From assembly GCA_903885525.1 (NCBI GenBank), contig CAISJA010000472.1:1-5645 (forward strand): 5,645 nt of DNA, in the 5' to 3' direction. Both the position numbers and the translations under genes were made by a program. The notes under the pieces are model-generated. The model searched no databases. It worked only from the letters and a program-made list of their open reading frames with translations, and had not been told where the DNA came from. Positions 1-5,645 of this stretch are shown here, one piece after another; position 1 is the stretch's first letter, and each line of letters starts with the position of its first letter. The stretch is from an uncultured Opitutaceae bacterium. GTDB taxonomy: Bacteria > Verrucomicrobiota > Verrucomicrobiia > Opitutales > Opitutaceae.

Positions 1-73
1 CTCCGGCCCGGCCGGCGCTGCGGGTGGAAGCCGCCCCGCCGGGCGGTCGCGGGCCGGAACAGCACATGCGGGT

Positions 74-334
74 TCAGCCCGCCGGGGCGCGCCGGCCGCG
101 GCGCACATGGCACTGGGCCATCGTCCGGGCCTCGGTCTGGCGCGAGCGGTTGCGCTGCGGAGCCAAGCCGGCCTCGACATCGCGGCGGTGATCGGGCGGG
201 CCGGCGGGGCGCTGCCACCGCTTCGCGGGGTCGTCGAGATGGGCGGCGGCGCGCCGCTCCTGCCGACTGTCCCGCCGGGCCTCGGCGGGCATCGCCACGG
301 TTACCAATCCTAGCTCATGGGTTTCGGGTTTCAT
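74..334 (-). CDS. Possible small hypothetical protein, 86 aa
   Basis: I do not recognise this protein. The frame from the ATG at 334 to the TGA at 76-74 encodes a hydrophilic, Arg/Ala-rich 86-residue product with no membrane segment, signal peptide or cysteine motif. My hand count gives about 86% G/C at third positions against roughly 58% at second positions, which is the pattern expected of real coding DNA here. The first 14 codons are less biased. Upstream on the minus strand, AGG lies about five bases before the ATG, and an extended -10-like GATACT (359-364) sits 25 bases away; both are weak. The frame is open further upstream through the antisense of ychJ, and the same DNA is also open on the plus strand (1-313), so GC-rich chance openness is a serious alternative. 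A residue stretch LDDPAKRW near residues 33-40 recalls polyphosphate kinase 2, but nothing around it supports that family. Confidence 0.27.
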   Translation of the reverse strand: MKPETHELGLVTVAMPAEARRDSRQERRAAAHLDDPAKRWQRPAGPPDHRRDVEAGLAPQRNRSRQTEARTMAQCHVRRGRRAPAG

Positions 335-502
335 GGCTACCTGGGGTTGAACGGCGACAGTATCGCACATTTTGGCCGGATTGCTGCGCGGATTCCGGCT
401 ATTCGGCGGGCTACTGTCCATCCGGCGGCCTGATGGTTTTGGCCGGAGTTCCCGCGCACCTTTCGCCTCGCCTCCGGCTGTCGGGCCGGAGAGGTTCCGG
501 GC
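335..502. other. Spacer before ychJ; no gene seen
   Basis: With the doubtful frame at 74-334, this makes 1-502 a stretch without a confidently assigned gene. The spacer is somewhat less GC-rich at 350-420 than its flanks, as expected for a promoter zone between possibly divergent genes. I could not pair a good -35 and -10 box for ychJ. I see no tRNA, terminator hairpin with a T-run, or repeat array in it. Confidence 0.4.
488..494 (+). promoter_or_regulatory. Shine-Dalgarno site of ychJ
   Basis: GGAGAGG lies eight bases before the ATG at 503. It fixes the start of the ychJ-family gene and excludes the overlapping plus-strand frame that begins at 433. Confidence 0.7.
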
Positions 503-1030
503 ATGAGCACCCCGACCACTCCTCCCGCCTCCGTCCTGCCCGGGCAGCCCTGCCCCTGCGGCAGCGCCCAGAATTACGGATTGTGCTGCCAGCCGGTGCT
601 CGCCGGCGCGCAGCCGGCCCCGACCGCCGAGGCGCTGATGCGGGCGCGTTTCACGGCGCATGTGGTGCACGACTTCCGGTTTCTTCACCATTCCGACCAC
701 TCCAACGCCGGCCATCCCTACGTCGAGGAAGCGGGCGAGCCGTCCACCGTCTGGACGAAATTGCTCATCCACGCCCACGAGGCCGGGGCCGCCACCGATG
801 TCGCCACGGTCGATTTTTCGGCCTACGGCACCGACCAAGGGCACGAGCAGGTGCTGCACGAGAAGTCCGAATTTCGCCGCGTCAACGGCACCTGGGTCTA
901 TTGGAAGGCGCTGCGGCTCGGGCCGGCACCGTTCAAGGCGGACGCCCCCAAGGTCGGCCGCAATGAACCCTGCCCCTGCGGCAGTGGCAAGAAGTTCAAG
1001 CACTGCTGCCTGGCCGGCGTCCAATCCTGA
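503..1030 (+). CDS. ychJ: YchJ-family (UPF0225) SEC-C motif protein
   Basis: A 175-residue soluble protein with the three-part layout of the YchJ/UPF0225 family. An N-terminal SEC-C motif has C17, C19, C28 and C29 in the CxC-x8-CC spacing. A central YchJ domain starts with PTAEALMRARF (residues 40-50). A C-terminal SEC-C motif (GRNEPCPCGSGKKFKHCC, residues 152-169) has C157, C159, C168 and C169 in the same spacing. SEC-C motifs are known from the SecA C-terminus, where they bind zinc and contact SecB and ribosomes; zinc binding here is inferred from the intact cysteines. The cellular role of YchJ proteins is not established. No signal peptide or membrane segment is present, so it should be cytoplasmic. 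The start is supported by a strong ribosome binding site. Length is slightly above the roughly 150 residues of the E. coli protein. The gene appears monocistronic: a transposase fragment follows its stop codon directly. Confidence 0.93.
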   Translation: MSTPTTPPASVLPGQPCPCGSAQNYGLCCQPVLAGAQPAPTAEALMRARFTAHVVHDFRFLHHSDHSNAGHPYVEEAGEPSTVWTKLLIHAHEAGAATDVATVDFSAYGTDQGHEQVLHEKSEFRRVNGTWVYWKALRLGPAPFKADAPKVGRNEPCPCGSGKKFKHCCLAGVQS

Positions 1031-1332
1031 CGCGGGTCCGCTGGAACGATCAAGGCAAGGAGATGGCTGAGCACGAGTTGCTCGCCGCGGAGCTGAAGTT
1101 GCAGGTCTTTTTCTGCCATCCGCACAGTCCGTGGGAGCGGGGCACCTGTGAGAGCCAGAATGGACGCATCCGCCACTACCTGCCCAAGTGCACAGACCTG
1201 TCGCTGGTTTCCTACCAGCAGCTCAGTGCCTATCAGGAAATGCGCAACGACCGTCCCCGCAAAATCCTCGGCTGGAAGTCTCCGGCTCAATGTTTTCGTC
1301 AACTCCTGATCTCAAATCTTTCTTCGAATTGA
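1031..1332 (+). pseudogene. IS30-family transposase, C-terminal remnant
   Basis: The frame carries only the last third of an IS30-type DDE transposase. Visible are DQGKEMAEH (from about 1048), matching the block around the second catalytic aspartate, then VFFCHPHSPWERGTCESQNG (1105-1164), which holds the catalytic glutamate, then a YLPKCTDLS block and NDRPRKILGWKSPAQ, the usual C-terminal signature. The helix-turn-helix N-terminus and the first catalytic aspartate, normally some 200-300 residues upstream, are absent because ychJ occupies that place. An ATG at 1063 could start an 89-residue peptide, but it would lack two parts of the active site, so it cannot transpose. The cysteine in LPKCTD replaces the usual glycine, which fits decay. 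GC drops markedly here (about 45% at 1261-1320) against its neighbours, consistent with foreign origin. Transposase identity is secure; the exact left boundary (1031-1048) is inferred. Confidence 0.88.
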
Positions 1333-1354
1333 TCCTTGAATGTGCCGGTCGATT

Positions 1355-1444
1355 GCAGCGGATTGGTCGCGGTTGGCAGGTTCCGTTGTCAAGAGTCAGT
1401 ACCTGACGTCCTCCGACTTGGCCCTGAAACCAATCCTACGCTGC
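1355..1444. repeat. Imperfect inverted repeat before the mannosidase gene
   Basis: The left arm 1355-1367 (GCAGCGGATTGGT) is complementary to 1429-1435 plus 1439-1444 on the right, with three unpaired bases (1436-1438) and a 61-base loop. Inside the loop, 1395-1399 and 1403-1407 form a five-base hairpin (GTCAG/CTGAC). It could be an insertion-sequence end, a transcript structure or chance. A rough estimate puts such a match close to random expectation for a window this size. Confidence 0.25.
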
Positions 1445-1481
1445 CTCCACTCAGCTCTTTTACGACACCTGGGACATCCCC

Positions 1482-3746
1482 ATGAAATCTCTGCGAACCA
1501 TTTTCTTCCTTGGAGCCATCGCTTGCATTGCCGCCGGCCCCTGCCTGGCCGCGCTCCCGGGCGATGTTGATCCCTTCATCGGCACCGACAACGGCGGCAA
1601 TCTGGTGCCCGGGCCGCAGGTGCCATTTGGCTTCGCCCATCCGAGTCCGGACACAGCGCGACAAGACACGTCCGGTTACATCTCATCGGAGCCGATCATC
1701 GGTTTTTCCCAGACCCATGTTTCCGGCACCGGCGGTGGCAGCAAATACGGCAACTTCCGGATCACTCCGCAGGTCGGCCCGCCCGCGCCGGAGGATTTGG
1801 CCTCGCCCAAAGCCGAAGAGGCCGCTGCCCCGGGCTACTATTCCGTCCAGCTCACGCGGCCGGGCGTGCGCGCCGAGTTGACCGCGACCCGTCTGGTCGC
1901 CGTGCACCGTTATACGTTTCCCGCCACCACGCAGGCGCAGCTCCTCCTGGATCTCGCGGCGGTGGCCAATCCGGGCAGCCCGGCGCGACAAACCCCCGTG
2001 GAATGCACCGCCCGCTTTGTCGGGCCGAACCGGCTTGAGGGCACCGGCAACTTCATCGGCGGCTGGAACCCTTCGCCCTACACGCTGCATTTCGCGCTGG
2101 AATTCAGCCAGCCTTTCACCGCGCACGGCGTGTGGCGCGGCAAACAACTCTATGCGGACCAGACCTTGGTCAATGCCGAACGGACCGCAGCCGGTGTATG
2201 GGCGACCTTCGACACCGCGGCGGGCGGCCCGGTGATCGAAGTCAAAGTCGGGTTGTCGTTTGTGAGCCCCGCTCAAGCCCGCGCCAACCTCGAACACGAA
2301 ACCGCCGGCGCCAATTTCGATACCATCCGCGGCCGCGCCGAGGCGCTGTGGCAGGAAGCCCTCGCGAAGATCACGGTCGAGGGTGGCACGCCGGAGGAAC
2401 GGCGGATGTTTCACACGGCACTTTACCGCGTCCATTCCATGCCCCACGACCTGACTGGCGAGAACGCATGGTGGGACTCGCCGGAGCCGCACTACGAGGA
2501 CTTCTACTGCCTCTGGGATACGTTCCGCTGCCTGCACCCGCTGTTGACGCTCATCGCGCCGGGACGCCAACGCGACATGGTGCGGTCGCTGGTCGACACC
2601 TATCGCCACACCGGCTGGATGCCGGACGCGCGCATCGCCGGGGCCAACGGTATGATCCAAGGCGGCTCCAACGCCGACGTGCTCGTCGCCGATGCCTTGG
2701 TCAAAGGGCTCGACGGCATCGACTACGCCACAGCCTATGCGGCCATGCGGAAAAATGCCGAGGTCGAGAGTTCCCGCCCGCTTTACGAGGGACGCGAGCT
2801 GCGCGACTACCTCCGGCTCGGTTATGTCAGCCTCGACACGCCCCGCTCCGCCTCCCGCACCGTCGACTACTCCTACAACGATTTCTGTCTCGCCCTCGTG
2901 GCGCAGCGGCTGGGCCACGCGGCGGACGCGGCGCGCTACTTCGCACGCGCGTCCAACTGGACCAACCTATGGGATGCGGAAACACACTCCATCCGCCCAC
3001 GGCATGCCAACGGCCGCTGGATGGAGAACTACTCGCCGACCGCCAACTACTCCACGATGTCCGCGCGCTTTGCGTGGTGGGGCGCGCCGTATTACGAGGG
3101 CACGGGATACCAATACGCCACCTCGGTGCCGCAGGATCCGTATGCCTTGGTTTCTCGGTTGGGCGGTGATGCGCCGTTTGCGGAATGGCTCGATGTGTTC
3201 TTCGGTTTGAAGCCTGGTGCCGCCTCGCTGGATCCCAAAGGCCTCTACACGCACGACAACGAGCCCGACTTGCTCGCCGCGTATCTCTACCTCTATGCCG
3301 GTCGCCCCGAGCGCACGCAGGCGCTGGTCCGTCGCATCCTGGCCGGCGAGTATCATCCCGGGCGTGGCGGACTGCCGGGCAATGACGACGGCGGGGCGAT
3401 GAGTTCGTGGTATGTCTGGAATGCGGCCGGCCTTTATCCCAATGCCGGCCAACCGCTCTATTACATTGTCAGCCCGATCTTCACGCGCACCACGATCGAC
3501 CTCGGCGGGGGCCGGGTGTTCGTCATCGCAGCAGCGCAGGCCTCGGCCGAAAATAAATTCATCCAGGACGCCACGCTCAACGGCCAGCCGCTGCAACGCG
3601 CATGGCTGACACATGCCGAGATCACGGCTGGCGGCACGCTCACGTTACGGCTGGGCGCGCAACCCTCGGCTTGGGGACAGAGCGAAAGACCGCCGGTGTT
3701 CGCTCCAGAATCGCAACGTGGGGCAGGAAATATCCCGTTGAAATGA
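1482..3746 (+). CDS. Secreted GH92 family alpha-mannosidase
   Basis: A 754-residue glycoside hydrolase of family 92, whose characterised members are calcium-dependent, inverting exo-alpha-mannosidases acting on mannans and N-glycans. Residues 1-23 form a signal peptide (K2/R5, hydrophobic core, CLA-AL cleavage site), so the enzyme should leave the cytoplasm; no lipobox is seen. The N-terminal beta-sandwich begins at DPFIGTDNGGN (30-40) with the HVSGTGGG segment (79-86). The (alpha/alpha)6 catalytic domain shows LWDTFRCLHPLLTL (344-357), GGSNADVLVADALVKGL (394-410), YEGTGYQY (538-545, E539 the likely general acid), NEPD (593-596) and GNDDGGAMSSWYVW (633-646, D635/D636 region for the catalytic base). 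All expected blocks are present and the length is normal, so it looks active. Linkage preference cannot be read from this. The start has only a weak GGGA seven bases upstream. No SusC/SusD-like pair, regulator or second glycosidase lies in view, so it is not evidently in a polysaccharide utilisation locus. Confidence 0.95.
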   Translation: MKSLRTIFFLGAIACIAAGPCLAALPGDVDPFIGTDNGGNLVPGPQVPFGFAHPSPDTARQDTSGYISSEPIIGFSQTHVSGTGGGSKYGNFRITPQVGPPAPEDLASPKAEEAAAPGYYSVQLTRPGVRAELTATRLVAVHRYTFPATTQAQLLLDLAAVANPGSPARQTPVECTARFVGPNRLEGTGNFIGGWNPSPYTLHFALEFSQPFTAHGVWRGKQLYADQTLVNAERTAAGVWATFDTAAGGPVIEVKVGLSFVSPAQARANLEHETAGANFDTIRGRAEALWQEALAKITVEGGTPEERRMFHTALYRVHSMPHDLTGENAWWDSPEPHYEDFYCLWDTFRCLHPLLTLIAPGRQRDMVRSLVDTYRHTGWMPDARIAGANGMIQGGSNADVLVADALVKGLDGIDYATAYAAMRKNAEVESSRPLYEGRELRDYLRLGYVSLDTPRSASRTVDYSYNDFCLALVAQRLGHAADAARYFARASNWTNLWDAETHSIRPRHANGRWMENYSPTANYSTMSARFAWWGAPYYEGTGYQYATSVPQDPYALVSRLGGDAPFAEWLDVFFGLKPGAASLDPKGLYTHDNEPDLLAAYLYLYAGRPERTQALVRRILAGEYHPGRGGLPGNDDGGAMSSWYVWNAAGLYPNAGQPLYYIVSPIFTRTTIDLGGGRVFVIAAAQASAENKFIQDATLNGQPLQRAWLTHAEITAGGTLTLRLGAQPSAWGQSERPPVFAPESQRGAGNIPLK

Positions 3747-3914
3747 CAACCGGCCGTCCCACTTCCCAGTCCCTGCTCCGCCGCGAATTCATCGGGTGGG
3801 CGGAGGACCGGCCGCGGGCGGCGAGGCGGAGGATGGCGCGGGCCGCCGTTTCGTCCGGGGCGATCCGCCGCATCGGGCATTGCCCTCCCCGGTGCTGGCG
3901 GCAATCCTGCCGGC
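3747..3914. other. Spacer between mannosidase and thioesterase genes
   Basis: A 168-base GC-rich spacer. Long open frames cross it in other registers, but none gives a recognisable protein. I see no T-run terminator and no clear promoter boxes. Whether the thioesterase is co-transcribed with the mannosidase cannot be decided from it. Confidence 0.35.
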
Positions 3915-4367
3915 ATGCGCTCCGAGTTCACCCAGACCCGCAATGTGGAGTTTGCCGAGACCGACATGGCCGGGATCGTGCATTTCTCAAATTACTTCCG
4001 CTGGATGGAATCCTGCGAGATGGCGTTCTGCCGGGAGCTGGCCCTGCCGCTGGTCGATTTCTCCCCGGGACAAGCCACCGGCTGGCCGCGGGTGAACGTC
4101 CATTGCGAGTTTCACGCCCCGTTCCGTTTCGGCGATGTCGTGCAGGTGCAGTTGCTGGTCCAGAAAATCGGGACGAAGGCGATCACCTATGCATTCCGCT
4201 TTCGCAAGGTGGTCGACGGGCAGGCGCAGCCGGCGGTGCTGGCCCGCGGCGGGATCACGGCGGTGTGCGTGGGCGGAACGGCGGAGGGCGGCATGATCTC
4301 CCAGGCGATTCCGCCCGAAGTGCGGGCGAAGTTGGCGCCGGCCACCCCGGAGCAGCTGGCCGGCTAA
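3915..4367 (+). CDS. YbgC/4-hydroxybenzoyl-CoA-type hotdog acyl-CoA thioesterase
   Basis: A 150-residue single hotdog-fold protein of the length usual for the YbgC/FadM/4-hydroxybenzoyl-CoA thioesterase group, which hydrolyses acyl- or aroyl-CoA thioesters in the cytoplasm. The diagnostic block is residues 13-32: D17 in ETDMAGIVHFSNYFRWME is the catalytic aspartate position, followed by G20, V22, H23, N26, Y27 and E32 at the start of the central helix. A second block, VNVHCEFHAPFRFGD (about 61-75), is the strand region that follows in this family. There is no signal peptide or membrane segment. The substrate is not predictable: YbgC in E. coli belongs to the tol-pal cluster, and no tol genes are seen here. 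The ATG at 3915 gives a family-typical N-terminus, but no clear Shine-Dalgarno sequence precedes it. It converges on the tesA-like gene with 74 bases between the stop codons. Confidence 0.9.
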   Translation: MRSEFTQTRNVEFAETDMAGIVHFSNYFRWMESCEMAFCRELALPLVDFSPGQATGWPRVNVHCEFHAPFRFGDVVQVQLLVQKIGTKAITYAFRFRKVVDGQAQPAVLARGGITAVCVGGTAEGGMISQAIPPEVRAKLAPATPEQLAG

Positions 4368-4441
4368 CGGCTCGGGCGGACGGGACGCTCTGCTTTGCGG
4401 AGAAGGGATTTCCTAGCCCGGGCGGCGTTGAGCTTGGAGGC

Positions 4442-5125
4442 CTACAGGTAGGGGAGCAGGATCGGCCACACGGTTTCCGCCACTTGGTGGTGCCCGGCGG
4501 GTGTCGGATGGATGCCGTCGGCCTGGTTCAGCTCCGGCATGCCGCCGACGCCGGCGAGCAGGAAGGGGATGAGCCCGGTGTGGTTTTTTTCGGCCAGCTC
4601 GGGGTAGAGGCGGGCAAAGGCGCGGGTGTAGTCGGGGCCGAGGTTGGGCGGCACCTGCATGCCTGCCAGGATGATCCTGGCCTGGGGGCGGAGGGCATGG
4701 ATGCGGTCGATCATGGCCTGTAGGTTGGCGCGCGTGAGGCTGGGGTCGAGGCCGCGCAGGCCGTCGTTGCCGCCGAGTTCAAGCACGATGAGGTCGACGG
4801 GCTGCCGTAGGACCCAGGCGAGCCGCCGCAGTCCGCCCGCGGTGGTCTCGCCGCTCAGCCCGGCGTTGACCACACGCCACGGGAGGGAGGCCGCGGCCAG
4901 CTTCCGCCCGATCACCGCCGGGTAAGCCTCGGTGGGATCCACTCCGGCCCCTGCGGTCAGGCTGTCGCCAAAAAAGACGAGCGTCTTCATTTCCGCTGCT
5001 CCCGCCGCTTCCGCCCGGAGGCCGGCGAGCAGGCCGGCCAGGCTGCACCACCACCCGACCCGGTGCAGGACCCGTTGAACAAACTCCTTTGCGCTTTTCC
5101 CGGGCTTGAGTGTGTTACAGGCCAT
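4442..5125 (-). CDS. tesA: TesA-like SGNH (GDSL) esterase/lysophospholipase
   Basis: An SGNH hydrolase closest to TesA/arylesterase (thioesterase I, lysophospholipase L1). Numbered from the ATG at 5125 (227 aa), block I is FFGDSLTAG (51-59) with nucleophile S55; block II is NAGLSGET (87-94) with oxyanion G92; block III is GGND (118-121) with N120; block V is DGIHPTPAGH (203-212) with D203 and H206. The full catalytic set is present. Residues 20-45 resemble a signal peptide (arginines, then WWCSLAGLLAGL, then AEAAGA-AE), which matches the periplasmic location of E. coli TesA. The start is uncertain. ATG 5125 leaves only eight bases to the divergent ybbA ATG and gives an unusual 19-residue leader before the signal, with codons 2-16 lacking the strong third-position G/C bias seen later. 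The alternative ATG at 4990 (residue 46) has GGGAG eight bases upstream but would give a protein without export signal. Confidence 0.92.
   Translation of the reverse strand: MACNTLKPGKSAKEFVQRVLHRVGWWCSLAGLLAGLRAEAAGAAEMKTLVFFGDSLTAGAGVDPTEAYPAVIGRKLAAASLPWRVVNAGLSGETTAGGLRRLAWVLRQPVDLIVLELGGNDGLRGLDPSLTRANLQAMIDRIHALRPQARIILAGMQVPPNLGPDYTRAFARLYPELAEKNHTGLIPFLLAGVGGMPELNQADGIHPTPAGHHQVAETVWPILLPYL
4999..5003 (-). promoter_or_regulatory. Shine-Dalgarno-like GGGAG before the internal tesA ATG
   Basis: On the minus strand GGGAG lies eight bases before the ATG at 4990. It supports that codon as an alternative start of the TesA-like protein. It also falls inside codons for the apparent signal peptide (GCGGGAGCAGCG encoding Ala/Gly), so the match could be incidental. 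Confidence 0.3.
5084..5090 (-). promoter_or_regulatory. AAAGGAG motif in the tesA leader
   Basis: A perfect Shine-Dalgarno-like AAAGGAG on the minus strand, inside the 5' part of the longest tesA reading frame, just ahead of the signal-peptide-like codons. No ATG, GTG or TTG lies in the tesA frame at a normal distance after it; a TTG in another frame is only one base away. It may mark a non-standard start for the signal-bearing form, or be chance. Confidence 0.25.
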
Positions 5126-5133
5126 CGCCGCCC

Positions 5134-5645
5134 ATGTGTGCCCAAACCATCCTGAATGTCCAGCACCTGACCAAGACCTATCCCACCGCGGGTGGCCGGC
5201 TGACGGTGCTGCGCGACGTGTCGTTCGCCCTCGCGGCCGGGGAGACCTGCGCCATCGTCGGGCCTTCCGGCAGCGGCAAGACGACGCTGCTCGGGCTCTG
5301 TGCGGGGTTGGATATGCCGAGCCAGGGCGTGGTCGAGGTGGACGGGCGCAGCCTGGGGACGCTGGATGAGGATGGCCGGGCGCGGGTGCGCAACGAGTCG
5401 GTCGGGTTTGTCTTCCAGAATTTCCAGCTCATCCCGACGCTGACCGCGTTGGAAAACGTCCTGGTTCCGCTCGAACTGCGCGGCGAGGCGGGAGGGGAGG
5501 GGGCGGCGCGGGAACTGCTGGGCCGGGTGGGCCTGGGCGGGCGGATGGACCATTATCCGGTCAAACTTTCGGGTGGGGAGCAGCAGCGGGTGGCCCTGGC
5601 GCGGGCCTTCAGCAACCGGCCGCGCCTGCTGTTCTGCGACGAACC
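5134..5645 (+). CDS. ybbA: YbbA/LolD-type ABC transporter ATPase, 3' end cut by window
   Basis: The first 170 codons of an ABC ATP-binding subunit; the frame stays open to the window end. Walker A is GPSGSGKT (43-50), the Q-loop is FVFQNFQLIPTLTALENV (92-109), the signature is LSGGEQQRVALARA (145-158) and Walker B is LLFCDE (165-170). The Q-loop wording and the FQLIPTLTALENV block are typical of the MacB/LolD/YbbA group, which pair with FtsX/MacB-like permeases in envelope lipid, lipoprotein or peptide export rather than nutrient uptake. The assignment to YbbA rather than LolD rests on the neighbouring divergent tesA, as in E. coli, where ybbA and ybbP lie beside tesA; a large permease gene is therefore predicted just past the edge. 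The protein acts at the cytoplasmic face of the inner membrane. ATG 5134 fits the family N-terminus (ILNVQHLTKTY follows), with only a weak ACAGG upstream. Confidence 0.93.
   Translation, partial: MCAQTILNVQHLTKTYPTAGGRLTVLRDVSFALAAGETCAIVGPSGSGKTTLLGLCAGLDMPSQGVVEVDGRSLGTLDEDGRARVRNESVGFVFQNFQLIPTLTALENVLVPLELRGEAGGEGAARELLGRVGLGGRMDHYPVKLSGGEQQRVALARAFSNRPRLLFCDE

Noticed and set aside
215..240. Residues LDDPAKRW in the small minus-strand frame resemble a polyphosphate kinase 2 motif.
   Set aside because: The sequence on either side, in all three minus-strand frames, does not continue into PPK2; an isolated eight-residue match in GC-rich DNA is weak.
303..1438. The ten bases ACCAATCCTA occur at 303-312 and again at 1429-1438, flanking ychJ and the transposase remnant.
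   Set aside because: Ten-base repeats are expected by chance several times in a window this long, and no extension of the match is seen.
1683..2918. A 411-residue open frame on the minus strand.
   Set aside because: It is entirely antisense to the well-supported GH92 gene and shows no recognisable domain; long antisense frames are expected in high-GC genes.
4388..4402. Small hairpin (six-base stem with one G-T pair, TTT loop) between the convergent thioesterase and tesA genes, considered as a terminator.
   Set aside because: The stem is short and no T-run follows on either strand.
3602..4723. A 373-residue plus-strand open frame crossing the GH92 end, the thioesterase and part of tesA.
   Set aside because: It overlaps three motif-supported genes in other frames and its translation is low-complexity with no family signature.
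4987..5553. Minus-strand open frame ending in an ATGA overlap with the internal tesA ATG, considered as an upstream coupled gene or leader peptide.
   Set aside because: Most of it is antisense to the ybbA-like ATPase, and the only start near AAAGGAG (a TTG) is one base away, too close for translation initiation.
1..5645. CRISPR arrays, tRNA or rRNA genes, riboswitches, toxin-antitoxin or phage genes.
   Set aside because: No regularly spaced repeats, tRNA-like cloverleaf or matching protein families were seen on reading both strands.

Overview
The window is high-GC bacterial DNA with dense coding. Gene content (a secreted GH92 mannosidase, a YchJ-type SEC-C protein, a TesA/YbbA pair) and overall composition fit an environmental Gram-negative bacterium, perhaps of the Verrucomicrobiota. 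That lineage is an impression from the proteins, not a demonstrated placement.

Layout. Positions 1-502 hold no confident gene. A small minus-strand reading frame (74-334) has coding-like codon bias but no recognised family, and 335-502 is a spacer. At 503-1030 (+) lies a YchJ-family protein with a cysteine motif at each end. Directly after its stop codon, 1031-1332 (+) is the 3' remnant of an IS30-family transposase, visibly poorer in GC than its surroundings. A short spacer (1333-1481) with a weak inverted repeat leads to the largest gene, a secreted GH92 alpha-mannosidase at 1482-3746 (+).

After a 168-base spacer comes a YbgC/4-hydroxybenzoyl-CoA-type hotdog thioesterase at 3915-4367 (+). 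It runs tail to tail into a TesA-like SGNH (GDSL) esterase at 4442-5125 (-). Divergent from TesA, and cut by the window end, is an ABC-transporter ATPase of the YbbA/LolD type (5134-5645, +). No plus-strand start inside the window was needed to find this last gene: it is read directly from its ATG and its Walker and signature motifs.

How they fit together. The tesA/ybbA head-to-head pair is a known arrangement in Enterobacteria (tesA next to ybbA-ybbP), so its presence here is probably a conserved envelope/lipid module. The adjacent hotdog thioesterase adds a second acyl-ester or thioester hydrolase. The mannosidase stands alone, without transporter or regulator genes in view, and probably trims exogenous mannosides outside the cytoplasm. 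I see no convincing new system. The items most worth checking are the TesA start and shared divergent promoter region, the transposase scar at the ychJ stop codon, and the small unassigned frame at the left edge.
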